The position numbers were made by a program, and so were the translations under genes. Positions 50,358 through 60,052 of a stretch of 64,000 nucleotides of DNA are shown in pieces. How positions within the stretch are numbered: the first letter of the stretch is position 1; the number at the start of each line of letters is the position of its first letter. The notes under the pieces were generated by a model. The model ran no database searches. It saw only the letters and a list, made by a program, of their open reading frames with translations, and had not been told where the DNA came from. Source of the stretch: Torulaspora globosa (taxonomy: Eukaryota; Ascomycota; Saccharomycetes; Saccharomycetales; Saccharomycetaceae); assembly GCF_014133895.1 (NCBI RefSeq), contig NC_050729.1:558001-622000 (forward strand), written 5' to 3'.

Positions 50358-51044
50358 ATGCCAATGTCATTGCCTAAGTTTTCAATTGGGCACATGATTA
50401 CGTCGACTAAGCTAACTAGACGTGTGATTCTTGCGTCGCAATGGAAAGCATTGGCTTCGACCGACTACTTGCCCTCCTCTTTTCTGGGCTTTCTATTTGG
50501 GAGCTTGTCCTTAAGAAGCTTTCAGCCACCAGTAATTGTCATGTTGTCCTTTACCTCTGAAATGCGGAAGAGAACATGGCTAGTCAGGAAGAAGGACGGT
50601 TCGTTCCGCTTATGCGTGGACTACCGAGTTCTGAACGAAGCGACGATCAAGGACCCATTCCCTCTACCAAGAATCGAAGTATTATTGGCAAAGATAGGGA
50701 ACTCGGCCGTCTTTTCCTCACTCGACCTTCACTCCGGCTACCACCAAATCCCGGTCAAGGAAGAAGACATACCCAAGACGGCTTTTACAATCCATAACGG
50801 TAAATACCAATACCGAGTGATGCCGTTTGGGTTAGTCAATGCACCATCTACGTTCTCAAGGTATATGGCAGACATCTTCCGCGACCTTCCATTCGTTCTT
50901 GTTTACCTGGATGACATAGTAGTCATGTCAACGACAACCACGGAACATATCAGCCACCTAGATACAGTTCTAAGCAGGCTCAAAGACCACCAATTGATAG
51001 CCAAAGAGAAAAAGTGTCAATTCCTACAGAAGGGGATTCGATAG
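50358..51044 (+). mobile_element. Truncated Ty3/gypsy reverse transcriptase, frame still open
   Basis: A 228-codon frame, whose last about 155 codons (from roughly 50580) match Ty3-family reverse transcriptase: WLVRKKDGSFRLCVDYR, SSLDLHSGYHQIP, MPFGLVNAPSTFSRYMAD and the YLDD box in VLVYLDDIVVMS. It stops before the RNase H domain. The first about 70 codons are not retroviral-like and may be host sequence. No gag, protease or integrase is present. Unlike the decayed copy at 25.6 kb it has no stops or frameshifts, so it looks recent. It sits exactly where synteny switches from the chr III/XIV block to the chr II/IV block. Described only; no reconstruction attempted. Confidence 0.85.
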
Positions 51045-51421
51045 GATACAAGTATTAGTAATAAGTATTGAACGAACTATCACAAGCTCTAATTACAGGA
51101 TCAACCATATCAACCCACGAATAAATACCGTAACGTATTATTACAGTTGGCAGCACCAAATGGTGTAGAGTCACTCTCTACGGAAGGCAGCTTTCGAAAC
51201 GGCGCTACCAAATGGTGTAGTCACCGTGTACGACCCAATCAAGTTCCACTGCGTGTTTCAGAGCGAAAAATATGAAACTCACTTGAAACGAGCGAGGGAT
51301 TGCAGGTGGTTCGTTGAAGTCTGGTGGTCCTGTAGCAGTGCAAGTTGTCATTTGAAGACAGTTGGGTTGGATTGAAGTAGCGATTGGGTTCGTACCGAGG
51401 CAATTGCGCAGTGGAAACAAG
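51045..51421. repeat. Repeat and possible retroelement end upstream of ATP3
   Basis: Two near-copies of a palindrome-containing unit lie 53 bp apart: CACCAAATGGTG at 51154-51165 and ACCAAATGGT at 51207-51216, each followed by GTAG(AG)TCAC. At 51200-51210 the plus strand reads CGGCGCTACCA, equal to the 3' end of yeast initiator tRNA-Met, so the minus strand carries TGGTAGCGCCG, a typical Ty primer-binding site. No clear LTR was found next to it on that strand, so the meaning is uncertain. Confidence 0.45.
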
Positions 51422-52297
51422 ATGTTTTGCAAATTGGGTGGCCAGTTGGCTCGTCAGCAGTCGGTGAGACACTATGCTACTTTGAAAGAAGTGGAAATGC
51501 GTTTGAAGTCGATCAAGAATATTGAAAAGATTACCAAGACGATGAAGATTGTTGCTTCTACCAGGTTGAGCAAGGCTGAAAAGGCAAAGAACACCGCGAA
51601 GGTGTTCGATTCTGCAGACGGACAGTTTTACAAAAACGCAGAAACGAAGGCGTTGGAGCAGCAGCCGGAGCAGAAGGAGCTGGTGATTGCGATCACTTCC
51701 GACAAGGGTCTTTGTGGGTCGATCCACTCGCAATTGGCGAAGGCGGTGAGAAAACACCTGGAGGGATCGCCTAGTGCGGATGTTGTGGCGATTGGCGACA
51801 AGATTAAGGCGCAGTTGGTGAGAACTCACGCGTCTAACGTCAAGTTTGCCGTGAGCGGGATCGGTAAGGAGGCTCCTACGTTCTTGGAGTCGGCAGCGAT
51901 CGCGGAGAAGCTGTTGGGGCTGGGTGCTGGGAGCTACCCAAAGATCTCGATCTTTTACAACGATCCCGTGAGCTCGATCTCGTTCGAGCCAAAGATCAAA
52001 CCGGTGTACAACGCTGAGACGATTGCCGAGTCGCCAGGGTACAGCAAGTTCGAGATCGACACGGATGCAAACGTGCCCACGGATCTGTTCGAGTACACGC
52101 TGGCCAACAAGATCTTGACTGCGATGGCGGAGGGCTACGCCGCAGAGATCTCTGCGAGAAGAAACGCGATGGATAACGCCTCGAAGAACGCCGGTGACAT
52201 GATCAACAGGTACTCGATCCTGTACAACAGAACAAGACAAGCAGTCATCACCAACGAGTTGGTCGATATCATCACTGGTGCCTCCTCGTTGAATTGA
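51422..52297 (+). CDS. ATP3: F1F0 ATP synthase gamma subunit
   Basis: 291 residues from ATG at 51422. An earlier in-frame ATG at 51362 would add 20 residues with no homology and is not chosen. A short basic presequence (MFCKLGGQLARQQSVRHYA) leads into the conserved start ATLKEVEMRLKSIKNIEKIT. The C-terminal helix is strongly conserved (NAMDNASKNAGDMINR, then RTRQAVITNELVDIITGA). The gamma subunit forms the central rotor shaft of ATP synthase in the mitochondrial matrix. Codons in the middle of the gene are unusually GC-rich (GCG, TCG, CTG, GGG), unlike PGK1 or most neighbours. It begins the block corresponding to YBR039W onward. Confidence 0.96.
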   Translation: MFCKLGGQLARQQSVRHYATLKEVEMRLKSIKNIEKITKTMKIVASTRLSKAEKAKNTAKVFDSADGQFYKNAETKALEQQPEQKELVIAITSDKGLCGSIHSQLAKAVRKHLEGSPSADVVAIGDKIKAQLVRTHASNVKFAVSGIGKEAPTFLESAAIAEKLLGLGAGSYPKISIFYNDPVSSISFEPKIKPVYNAETIAESPGYSKFEIDTDANVPTDLFEYTLANKILTAMAEGYAAEISARRNAMDNASKNAGDMINRYSILYNRTRQAVITNELVDIITGASSLN

Positions 52298-52385
52298 GCG
52301 CTCTGGCGGGCGATTGCTTCGCCATCTTTCTCATGTTATCATATTCTTACGTATATAACCATACATTTCTGCTTTCCTTTAACGC

Positions 52386-52456
52386 TGTTTCAATACGTGA
52401 AACTGGGCTAAAACAGCTATGTCGGCGCCTGAGATCGTCTCGAGAGGTATATAAGG
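52386..52456 (+). promoter_or_regulatory. Pheromone response elements and TATA upstream of FIG1
   Basis: TGTTTCA at 52386-52392 and TGAAACT at 52398-52404 are inverted Ste12-type elements separated by five bases. TATATAAG follows at about 52448-52455. The start codon at 52522 is about 65 bp downstream. Strong pheromone induction is known for S. cerevisiae FIG1; control here is inferred from the motifs. Confidence 0.6.
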
Positions 52457-52521
52457 ATATGTAGGACGCCAGTCTATCGGTAGCTTATGCCAGTGTTGTG
52501 GTGTTCACTAAGCTAGCAAAA

Positions 52522-53427
52522 ATGTTTCCTTTGTCCATGGTGTGGTTCTGTATTAAGCGTATGCCTCGCATCTTCGCATTATGCTTTAACATGATCGTCA
52601 TTTTCCTGACAATCTTCCTGCTGCTCGGCTGCTACAACGAGTCGAGTCTGTCGACCTTTCTCGTGAGTTATAGATTCGAACCAAGCTCTCCGTTTTATTC
52701 GGTAATCGAGTCGTCGTTCCAGGGCGCCCATGGACGCTCAAACTCTTCCTTAGACGGCCTGGAGACGGTGAGGGTGAAGTCAGGTTATATGGGTGTCTGC
52801 TTGCTGGACCTGCCTAAAGGATATTCTGATGGGTCAACCACAGTTTGCTATCCAAGAAAGAATCTTTTTAACACGGGCCTTTACAGTGATCTGTCCATTG
52901 AGCTGTTTAATCTGCCCACATCAAACGGAACTTCTCCTTCGCCTTCGCAGAAAAATGTGCCGATCAAGTTGAACATTCTGCAATTGGGACAGTTGACCTC
53001 TGTCGAAATTATTCATCCCTACATTCTGATGGCAACGGTCGTTCTCTCATGTGTCATGTTCCTGCTAATCATTTATGTGACATTGCCGAAGGTACCCAAG
53101 AAAAGCTTAGTAAATCGTCTTCTCTTGATTTGGAGCTCAGCTCTTACTTTACTGTGGGGATTTGGAACCATGTGGACCCATGTAGGTATCAACGCAAGCG
53201 CGGAGATGGTCTCAGCAGCTAGCATGGGGATCATTCGCTCAAGCAAGGGCAAAAAGGCTGCGGCACTGTCGTGGTGCGCTTTTGCATTTCTTCTGATAGA
53301 CTGCCTCATCATTTGGTTATTGTACTTCAGAGATCGGAAAAAATTGAGCGACGAGATCGACAAAGTCAGAGCATCCGACTCTTATCAGAGCTCTAAGTAT
53401 CACTCCGATTCTTCAACCTTAGCTTAA
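52522..53427 (+). CDS. FIG1: Mating-induced membrane protein Fig1
   Basis: 301 residues from ATG at 52522; the frame extends upstream only to a GTG. S. cerevisiae Fig1 is 298 residues. One helix is seen at about 21-40, then an extracellular loop with the claudin-type motif GYMGVCLLDL...C and several N-x-S/T sites, then three helices (about 178-200, 208-230, 250-275) and a short charged tail. Fig1 is made during mating, supports low-affinity calcium influx, and helps cell fusion. Identified by topology, motif and position between ATP3 and FAT1. Confidence 0.9.
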   Translation: MFPLSMVWFCIKRMPRIFALCFNMIVIFLTIFLLLGCYNESSLSTFLVSYRFEPSSPFYSVIESSFQGAHGRSNSSLDGLETVRVKSGYMGVCLLDLPKGYSDGSTTVCYPRKNLFNTGLYSDLSIELFNLPTSNGTSPSPSQKNVPIKLNILQLGQLTSVEIIHPYILMATVVLSCVMFLLIIYVTLPKVPKKSLVNRLLLIWSSALTLLWGFGTMWTHVGINASAEMVSAASMGIIRSSKGKKAAALSWCAFAFLLIDCLIIWLLYFRDRKKLSDEIDKVRASDSYQSSKYHSDSSTLA

Positions 53428-54296
53428 ATACTATTTTTTTCGCAAGTGTCAGTGTGGAACATACTGACGCGCCACTGTCATCAATTAACGGAATCTGGAA
53501 AATCTGACTACCGCCGCCATTCCATCTATCGCAATCGATACATTGGCTAGTGGCCTAGGAACCTTGTTGCTATTCATATGAAACGGTGTCATTAACTTGG
53601 GTGCGATGTTGTCGATGTTGGATTTATGTTTAGTTGCCGACTTGCCAAACACACAATCGGCCCTCCAGATTAAATATTAAACAAGGTGAGATTGGCAGAC
53701 TAAACAGTCAGGGGCACCAAGTGCTAAGTATTACCGCAAAATGTTTTGGATTAGTGCAATTTGACGACTTGAGACGTATGTCATCATATACCCGATCCCA
53801 GAACTGGTTCGCTCAATTCGCCATAACTCCCAGGTTGCCTACTCCCGATGTCATTCAATGGCTCAATTACAGTAGCATTCCTCCTCTACGCGAGAGTCTC
53901 GAAGGAACATCGTCTGTGTCATCTGCCTTAATGAAATCTCGACTACGAAAAATCTACTAGAATCCCACGCCGAAAGCAGCTCTCCGAGAATGGGAGGCAG
54001 TGCAGCAAGTGTAGGCCAAAGATCTGGAAGAAACAAACCCAACAGTTCACTCTGGCTATTTATACAGCTGCACAGCTTGACTATTCAGCCTAAACGATAC
54101 AGCGAATTGAGAAGTCAAGCAGTCAGATGTGCGTTATTTTCACAAAAGCTGTAAACGAATATCTCGAGCTTCATCATCTAGAAAACATCATTGTTGACTT
54201 TTATAAAGAGAGACAACTAGAAGCGTTGCAGCAAGGCAGCATCGAATACTACTGCAGAAAAGGCTCTGACAGTTGTAAATTTGTAAGTGATCACAA
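53428..54296. other. Intergenic between FIG1 and FAT1
   Basis: About 870 bases. It contains one small frame listed separately; otherwise nothing recognised. Confidence 0.4.
53778..53960 (+). CDS. Small ORF, 60 residues, doubtful
   Basis: ATG at 53778 to TAG at 53960. The frame is also open for 48 codons upstream but has no ATG there. The sequence has a protein-like look (NWFAQFAITPRLPTPDVIQW, then SIPPLRESLEG) and could be a small gene or the last exon of a spliced one. A GTATGT overlaps the ATG itself. No family is recognised. Confidence 0.2.
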   Translation: MSSYTRSQNWFAQFAITPRLPTPDVIQWLNYSSIPPLRESLEGTSSVSSALMKSRLRKIY

Positions 54297-56315
54297 ATGA
54301 GCGGATCTTCTGCGATATTGCATACCGTGGCAAGAATCCTGATACTATGCTATAGAGTGTTGAAGGTGGTGATACTACCTTTCTGGTGGGCTTTATGCTG
54401 GATTTTTCAAGAACCAATAAATGCATTGGATCGCAAGTACAGAGTACGGGAAGATTTCTATATTATACCGTTCTTTTTGAAAACATTGGTGAAGTATATG
54501 TACGCTGTTCGCCAAAACAGATTCCAGTACTGGTATCTGTTTACAAAGCAGGTCAAGAAGAATGGAAGGGGCACAGCTATATGTTATCCAAGACCATCGC
54601 TTATCAAGGGCGAATATGAGCTGGAATCATACACGTATAACGAGCTTTATGAAATTGTGCTGAGATTATCTCACATTCTGCATTATCAATATGGCGTAAA
54701 GGCCGGAGATCATGTTGGGCTGGACTGCACTAACAAGCCATTGTTTGTATTCTTACTTTTTTCCCTATGGAATATTGGAGCCATCCCAGCTTTAATAAAT
54801 TGCAACACCTTGGGTAATCCTCTAGTGCATTCTTTGAAGATTGCCAACGTGAAGAAAGTCTTCATCGATCCACAGGCTAGTGGGCCTATCAGAAATTCCG
54901 AGTCATCGATTAAGGAGATAATTCCTGAAATTGAACTCAATTATTTGGAGGAGGAGAGTTTAATGCGTATTTTGACTGATTCAAAATCGCCTGAGTTCCT
55001 CCAGTTAGACGACATCAGATCGCCTAAAGGTCTGACAGACTATAAGCCTGCATTGTTCATCTACACCTCTGGAACTACCGGATTACCCAAATCTGCCATT
55101 ATGTCTTGGAGAAAAGCGGTGTTTGCGTGTCACCTGTTTAGTCATGTCTTCCATATGACTCGCCATAGTGTCGTTTTCACAGCTATGCCTTTGTTCCACT
55201 CTACTGCTGCAATGCTGGGTTTGTGTTCTGTCATTTCACAAGGTGGCTGCCTCGCCATGGCTAACAAGTTTTCAGCATCAAACTTTTGGAAGCAGGTATA
55301 TCTGACAAAAGCTACGCATATCCAGTACGTTGGTGAGATCTGCAGATATCTGCTTCAGACTCCAGTCTCGAAGTACGAACGAATGCACACGGTTAAGATG
55401 GCATATGGAAATGGTCTAAGGCCCGATATTTGGCTAAAGTTTAGGAGGAGATTCAATATTGAAACCATCGGTGAGTTTTATGCCGCAACCGAAGCGCCCT
55501 TTGCCACCACCTGCATCCAAAAGGGTGACTTTGCTGTCGGTGCTTGCAAAGCTTATGGTTCCATCATCAACTGGTTTTTATCTTTTCAACAAGTTCTTGT
55601 TCGAATGGATCCTGAAGACGATTCAACGATATACAGAAACTCGAAGGGATTCTGTGAAAAACCTGCTATCGGTGAACCCGGTGAATTGTTAATGAAAATA
55701 TTGTTCCCTAAGAAGCCAGAGACTTCATTTCAGGGCTATATTGGCAACAAAAAGGAAACACAGTCAAAGGTTCTTCGCGACGTGTTCAAGAAGGGTGATG
55801 CCTACTATAGATGCGGTGATCTATTCAGGCAAGATGAAAATGGCTTCCTGTATTTCCTTGACAGGTTGGGCGACACCTATAGGTGGAAATCGGAGAACGT
55901 TTCTACTACAGAGGTGGAAGATCAAATAATGTCCTGTAATGATAAAGATTTCGCTCAGGTTGTGGTGGTAGGCGTTAGGATTCCTGGATATGAAGGAAGG
56001 GCTGGATTTGCTGTGATCAAGCTAGCAGACTACAAGAGCATCCCCGAGCAGCGAAAGCTCAAACTGCTTGATAATTTGCTAATTCATTTAAACAGGGAGC
56101 TACCAAGCTACGCTCGACCAATTTTCGTCAAATTCGCTGATAAGATTGAAATGACAGACACCAACAAGATTTCAAAGAAAACGTATAAAAATCAAGTACT
56201 TCCTAAAGGCGCTGATAAGAACGAGACTATTTATTGGCTCAAAGATTATAAAGAGTACAAGGTTCTCACTGATGAAGATTGGCAAGCAATTGTGGCACAA
56301 GATGTAAAATTATAA
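54297..56315 (+). CDS. FAT1: Very-long-chain fatty acyl-CoA synthetase Fat1
   Basis: 672 residues (S. cerevisiae Fat1 669). One or two N-terminal helices are followed by the AMP-binding motif YTSGTTGLPKSAIMSW at about 256-271 and the fatty-acid-transport signature RVGDTYRWK-type segment, seen here as LDRLGDTYRWKSENVSTTEVE. The end is QDVKL, a weak peroxisomal-type tail. Fat1 activates very-long-chain fatty acids and takes part in uptake at ER, peroxisomes and lipid droplets. The position FIG1-FAT1-CST26 matches S. cerevisiae chr II. Confidence 0.95.
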   Translation: MSGSSAILHTVARILILCYRVLKVVILPFWWALCWIFQEPINALDRKYRVREDFYIIPFFLKTLVKYMYAVRQNRFQYWYLFTKQVKKNGRGTAICYPRPSLIKGEYELESYTYNELYEIVLRLSHILHYQYGVKAGDHVGLDCTNKPLFVFLLFSLWNIGAIPALINCNTLGNPLVHSLKIANVKKVFIDPQASGPIRNSESSIKEIIPEIELNYLEEESLMRILTDSKSPEFLQLDDIRSPKGLTDYKPALFIYTSGTTGLPKSAIMSWRKAVFACHLFSHVFHMTRHSVVFTAMPLFHSTAAMLGLCSVISQGGCLAMANKFSASNFWKQVYLTKATHIQYVGEICRYLLQTPVSKYERMHTVKMAYGNGLRPDIWLKFRRRFNIETIGEFYAATEAPFATTCIQKGDFAVGACKAYGSIINWFLSFQQVLVRMDPEDDSTIYRNSKGFCEKPAIGEPGELLMKILFPKKPETSFQGYIGNKKETQSKVLRDVFKKGDAYYRCGDLFRQDENGFLYFLDRLGDTYRWKSENVSTTEVEDQIMSCNDKDFAQVVVVGVRIPGYEGRAGFAVIKLADYKSIPEQRKLKLLDNLLIHLNRELPSYARPIFVKFADKIEMTDTNKISKKTYKNQVLPKGADKNETIYWLKDYKEYKVLTDEDWQAIVAQDVKL

Positions 56316-56426
56316 ATAATTCAAGAAGTGAATGCATTGATAAATAGGTCTATTCTTCTTATAAACCACCGGTGCTACCATACCAAGGAGATATATATGC
56401 TGTATGGCATGGCCGCTGGACCTTTA

Positions 56427-57614
56427 TCAAGTAAGCCAGGCATAAGCCAGATAACCCACCAAGAGTAAAGAAAACACCAGAACCGCTGGAAGAAGGCATG
56501 TCACCAAAACGGGCTTGGGGCTGATATTAAAGCCGCCGACTACAATCTGATTTAACTCGGGATCTGACGCGAACGTGCCATCTGTATAATATTTTTCCAT
56601 CAAGTCATCCTTTTCCTTCCAAACTTCGTATAGCCATTGACTAAAAGCTTCCTCATCATCCACCGGTATTTCAGCAAGGTTGAACGCCCTTATGTGCATA
56701 TCCACCAACTTTGGAGTTTGGCCCCTCAAGAATATATTGGGAAGCCTATACATCATCTCGCCATAATCACTTCTTCCGACACCTGAATAACCTATCGTAA
56801 TATCGTAAACAACCTCCACGCTTGCCCTGAGCAGTATGAGAGAGGATCTCAGACCAGTTGAATGAGGCAGCAAGACATGACTAAAAGGCTGTCTGCCCAC
56901 TTTTTCTGCAAAGCTCGCACTCTTTCGTCTTGTTGTGGCGCTTAGATTCGTTCCTTCTGGGAATAATAGTAAGCAGTAAGGCCACGCCTTAGAATCATCG
57001 GTCTTATTAACATCCCAATACATTTCACCGTCGTCATCCACTCGTATCGGCCGCGCCCCTGACAGCGGCCCCACACCTCTTGAATTCGCATCAATAACGC
57101 CCAAACTGTTGTGTAATATTATTTTATCTTGAGCCCACTTCCTGCTCAAGAAGATAAATTTGAAGTTTCTCATTCCATAGCCTAGAAGAGGGATCGATTC
57201 CAATGATTTCTTCAACATGATATATATACTCCCAGCCAGATCGGCCGTAGAGGTCAGCCACCAGAGGAAAACCCAGTCAGTATATATCTGGTGATTTGCA
57301 ATAATAATTGACCGGCGCTTCATCTGAGAAATTATCTTGCCATTACTCTTTCTGAATGTTCCTTTGGCCAAAGTTGCATTATCGGTAGAGATTCGAATCG
57401 AAGAAGGTGAGACAAAATTCAGAATGCATATCAACAGGGAGATAAACGCCTTCTTGGTCATATTTAATTTGCTCTGTAACTCAGGGGACCCTCGACGGTA
57501 GAATGTTTGAAACATGACTTGCGACATCACCAGAGAAGCACATCCGTAAGTCATCAAAATGATCGAAAGCACCGCTATGGCGAGCTTCTTGATTCTGACC
57601 AAATGCTCATTCAT
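56427..57614 (-). CDS. CST26: LPLAT-family acyltransferase, Cst26/YDR018C type
   Basis: 395 residues from ATG at 57614; the frame runs on upstream only to a TTG. One N-terminal helix is followed by the acyltransferase motif I NHQIYTDWVFLWW near residue 105, motif with FPEGTNLS further on, and a C-terminal membrane segment (about 365-392). S. cerevisiae Cst26 (Psi1) adds stearate to phosphatidylinositol at sn-1; YDR018C is its duplicate. The gene here, before QDR3 and near GCV1, is the single ancestor of both. Convergent with FAT1. Confidence 0.92.
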   Translation of the reverse strand: MNEHLVRIKKLAIAVLSIILMTYGCASLVMSQVMFQTFYRRGSPELQSKLNMTKKAFISLLICILNFVSPSSIRISTDNATLAKGTFRKSNGKIISQMKRRSIIIANHQIYTDWVFLWWLTSTADLAGSIYIMLKKSLESIPLLGYGMRNFKFIFLSRKWAQDKIILHNSLGVIDANSRGVGPLSGARPIRVDDDGEMYWDVNKTDDSKAWPYCLLLFPEGTNLSATTRRKSASFAEKVGRQPFSHVLLPHSTGLRSSLILLRASVEVVYDITIGYSGVGRSDYGEMMYRLPNIFLRGQTPKLVDMHIRAFNLAEIPVDDEEAFSQWLYEVWKEKDDLMEKYYTDGTFASDPELNQIVVGGFNISPKPVLVTCLLPAVLVFSLLLVGYLAYAWLT

Positions 57615-57792
57615 GACCAACCGAACCAAAGTAGCCAATTGGCCTTATCGTTTCAAATATTTAAGATACTCTAGTGTGTCTTTTCTCCCAAGCAGATCTC
57701 CTTTTCAGATCAACCCGCTCGATCGACTGCTGTGTCTTGATATATCCTTTGAATAAATATATATTTGACATAGAATCTGTCGCCTGAAGTAT

Positions 57793-59754
57793 TCATTCTA
57801 CCTGATCATAAAGCTTCTGTAAGTCGTAGTTTTGTCTCCAGTAATCACCATATCTTTTAAGCACCAGAAGGAAAGTGCTGGAGCCGATAATGATGAAAGC
57901 CAGCATTGTGAAGGCCCAGCCAGTTCCCATGCCTTTAAGCATTGGTTCTGTGACGAAAACAGCAACTGCGGCGAGAATCTGCCGAATAAGGTTATTCAAT
58001 GCAACACCTGTGGCACCGCGGCCCGGCAGAGAGTCAACAAGGTACGAGACGGTGGCACCAATTGTCATCATTGAAGCGAATCCGAACAAGGCTGTCCCAA
58101 CTAGCGGAGCAACCCAATGGCATTTTTTGTCGAGACACCATCCGAATATGAGAAGCGAGACCGGGAATACGGCGACTGCGGTCACCAAATTCCAGGAGAT
58201 ACGGGCCTCCGGGGCCAGTATTCCGTACTTTGCCTTGTAATTCTTCAGTAGCGTATCGACCCATCTTCCTCCATAAATCGATGCGATGATATATGTCACA
58301 GAGTTTGGGATGTAGAGAAGACCAACAAAGAGCGGCTTGAAATTGTAAGGCGGTCTTGAATAATCGTATTCAATGGTCATGTTGACGAAGTACAGGATGG
58401 CGAAAGAGATCGCTGAAAAGATGATTGCAAGCAGAACTGGTGGATACTTGAGAAAGTACACTGATTTCATGGGTTTTATGAAATAAACGTAGCAGAAACT
58501 CAACAGGCCCTTTTCTGTGGACTGCTTTTGCATGCTCTCGTCGCCTTGCTTACCGGCCCCTCGAGACTTTTCAGTCTCTATTCTTGCGAGCTCATTTTGC
58601 AAGTTCGTTCTTGCCCTATCTAGGTCATACTCTCGTATTTTTGATTCCCATCGAGGGTCCAGCGACTGTATGCGTGAAATTTGGGGGGCACCGACATCTA
58701 TGTTGTTATCAGGTGGAGGCCGATATTTGTATGTGCTGCTAGCCGCTGTTAGGACCCGCTTGATTTCGCCTCCTTCATCTTCACCATTTCCTGTAATGTT
58801 CTGCAAGTCTGCCGGCCCATGAACGTCACCTTTGTTCGATTGCATGTCGGCATTTTTTAAATCACAAGGAGAACGATTCAAATTCTCCTTCCTCCTTTCA
58901 AGCAGAATCGCTGCAATTGCTGCCTTACTATCTTGCGTCCTCAAAGTCTCTGGTAGAAGAAATACCAGTAAAAGCACATTAACACCCGACAAAATAACCA
59001 TAAACCACTGTGTGGATCTCCAAGACCAGCGAGTCAGTAGCCCACTAGCAATAATGGGAGACACCAGAGGCGCCATCAGCGCGCCCATATAGTAGATGCC
59101 GAGATTCCTACCTCTTTCTTCGGGTTCAAAGAGGTCAGAAACTGTCCCAGCTCCTACAGACTGGACTGAAGCTGATGCAGCACCACATAGGACTCTTAGA
59201 ACGATAAATGATTCAATATTAGGTGACAATGAAGTGCCAATGCAAAACGCAAAAAGCATCACAAATGAAATCACATAGACTGATCTTCTTCCATGCAGCT
59301 CAGAGAGAGAAGACCACCAAATTGGGAAAATTCCTAGACTCAGAGAATAAACACCCACTGACACGTTCACCATGAAAGTGGTTGTGTCCAGCGATTTCAC
59401 AATGGGGTTAATGGCAGGGAACACTATGGAAGTGGCCATCGGACCCATCACGGATGAGAATGCAATGATGAAAACGATCAATTTTTTGATCGATGCCTGG
59501 TATTCTCTTGGATCCTTAAACTCCGGAATTAGCGTAAAGCGAGCTAATAAGCCACGGCGTTCTTTCTTTGGTACAACATATCGCTCATCCTTGAGACGCC
59601 CTAAATCACCACCACTTGAGTTTACGATATTAATCTCACCTTCATTTCTATAACTGTCTCTGTCAACAAGGGGCTTCGGTTCACTGTCTGCGACGGAAGT
59701 ATCGGAAGCGATGCTGTGCGAGTCAGAGTCTCGAGAAGGATCTCTTGAGACCAT
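57793..59754 (-). CDS. QDR3: MFS drug:H+ antiporter Qdr3
   Basis: 653 residues (S. cerevisiae Qdr3 689). Twelve helices are split in two sets by a long cytosolic loop (about 290-400) rich in charged residues, which is the trait of the Qdr3/Dtr1 group of DHA1. Conserved text includes YSLSLGIFPIWWSSLSELHGRR, the A-motif between helices 2 and 3. Qdr3 exports polyamines and some drugs and is needed for dityrosine transport in spores. The tail of N-terminal Ser/Asp repeats is typical. Confidence 0.93.
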   Translation of the reverse strand: MVSRDPSRDSDSHSIASDTSVADSEPKPLVDRDSYRNEGEINIVNSSGGDLGRLKDERYVVPKKERRGLLARFTLIPEFKDPREYQASIKKLIVFIIAFSSVMGPMATSIVFPAINPIVKSLDTTTFMVNVSVGVYSLSLGIFPIWWSSLSELHGRRSVYVISFVMLFAFCIGTSLSPNIESFIVLRVLCGAASASVQSVGAGTVSDLFEPEERGRNLGIYYMGALMAPLVSPIIASGLLTRWSWRSTQWFMVILSGVNVLLLVFLLPETLRTQDSKAAIAAILLERRKENLNRSPCDLKNADMQSNKGDVHGPADLQNITGNGEDEGGEIKRVLTAASSTYKYRPPPDNNIDVGAPQISRIQSLDPRWESKIREYDLDRARTNLQNELARIETEKSRGAGKQGDESMQKQSTEKGLLSFCYVYFIKPMKSVYFLKYPPVLLAIIFSAISFAILYFVNMTIEYDYSRPPYNFKPLFVGLLYIPNSVTYIIASIYGGRWVDTLLKNYKAKYGILAPEARISWNLVTAVAVFPVSLLIFGWCLDKKCHWVAPLVGTALFGFASMMTIGATVSYLVDSLPGRGATGVALNNLIRQILAAVAVFVTEPMLKGMGTGWAFTMLAFIIIGSSTFLLVLKRYGDYWRQNYDLQKLYDQVE

Positions 59755-60052
59755 TTTCCCATGGCCTATGGATTACACTATGGCTCACTAATCACTCAGT
59801 AACAGCTTTTAGTGCGTTGAGGTTTTAGTTTTATGACATCCTTCTTGAAGTCGTCATCGCACTCTTTAAGATAGCTGATTTGTTGTTTCCTGGAGTAATA
59901 TAATATCTGACTCATAATGCGAGATTCCAAAATTCCGATGGAATTAGTTCAATAGTGCGGCTATCAAAAAGACCAAGAAATGCTATAAAGAGCTAGATAA
60001 GAAGGTGCTCGATCTGCTAGATGAATCAATTGATGGTTATGTAGTACTTCAT

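Noticed and set aside
51239..52240. 333-codon frame antisense to ATP3
   Set aside because: Produced by the GC-rich codons of ATP3; composition rich in Arg/His/Leu and no recognisable domain.
52498..52521. Upstream extension of FIG1 beginning at GTG
   Set aside because: Yeast nuclear genes start at ATG; the first in-frame ATG is 52522 and gives the family's normal length.
53634..53777. 108-residue frame between FIG1 and FAT1 starting at TTG
   Set aside because: Non-ATG start; only the last 60 codons have an ATG, and they are listed with low confidence.
57615..57638. Extension of CST26 starting at TTG
   Set aside because: Non-ATG; ATG at 57614 places the helix and acyltransferase motif at the usual distance.
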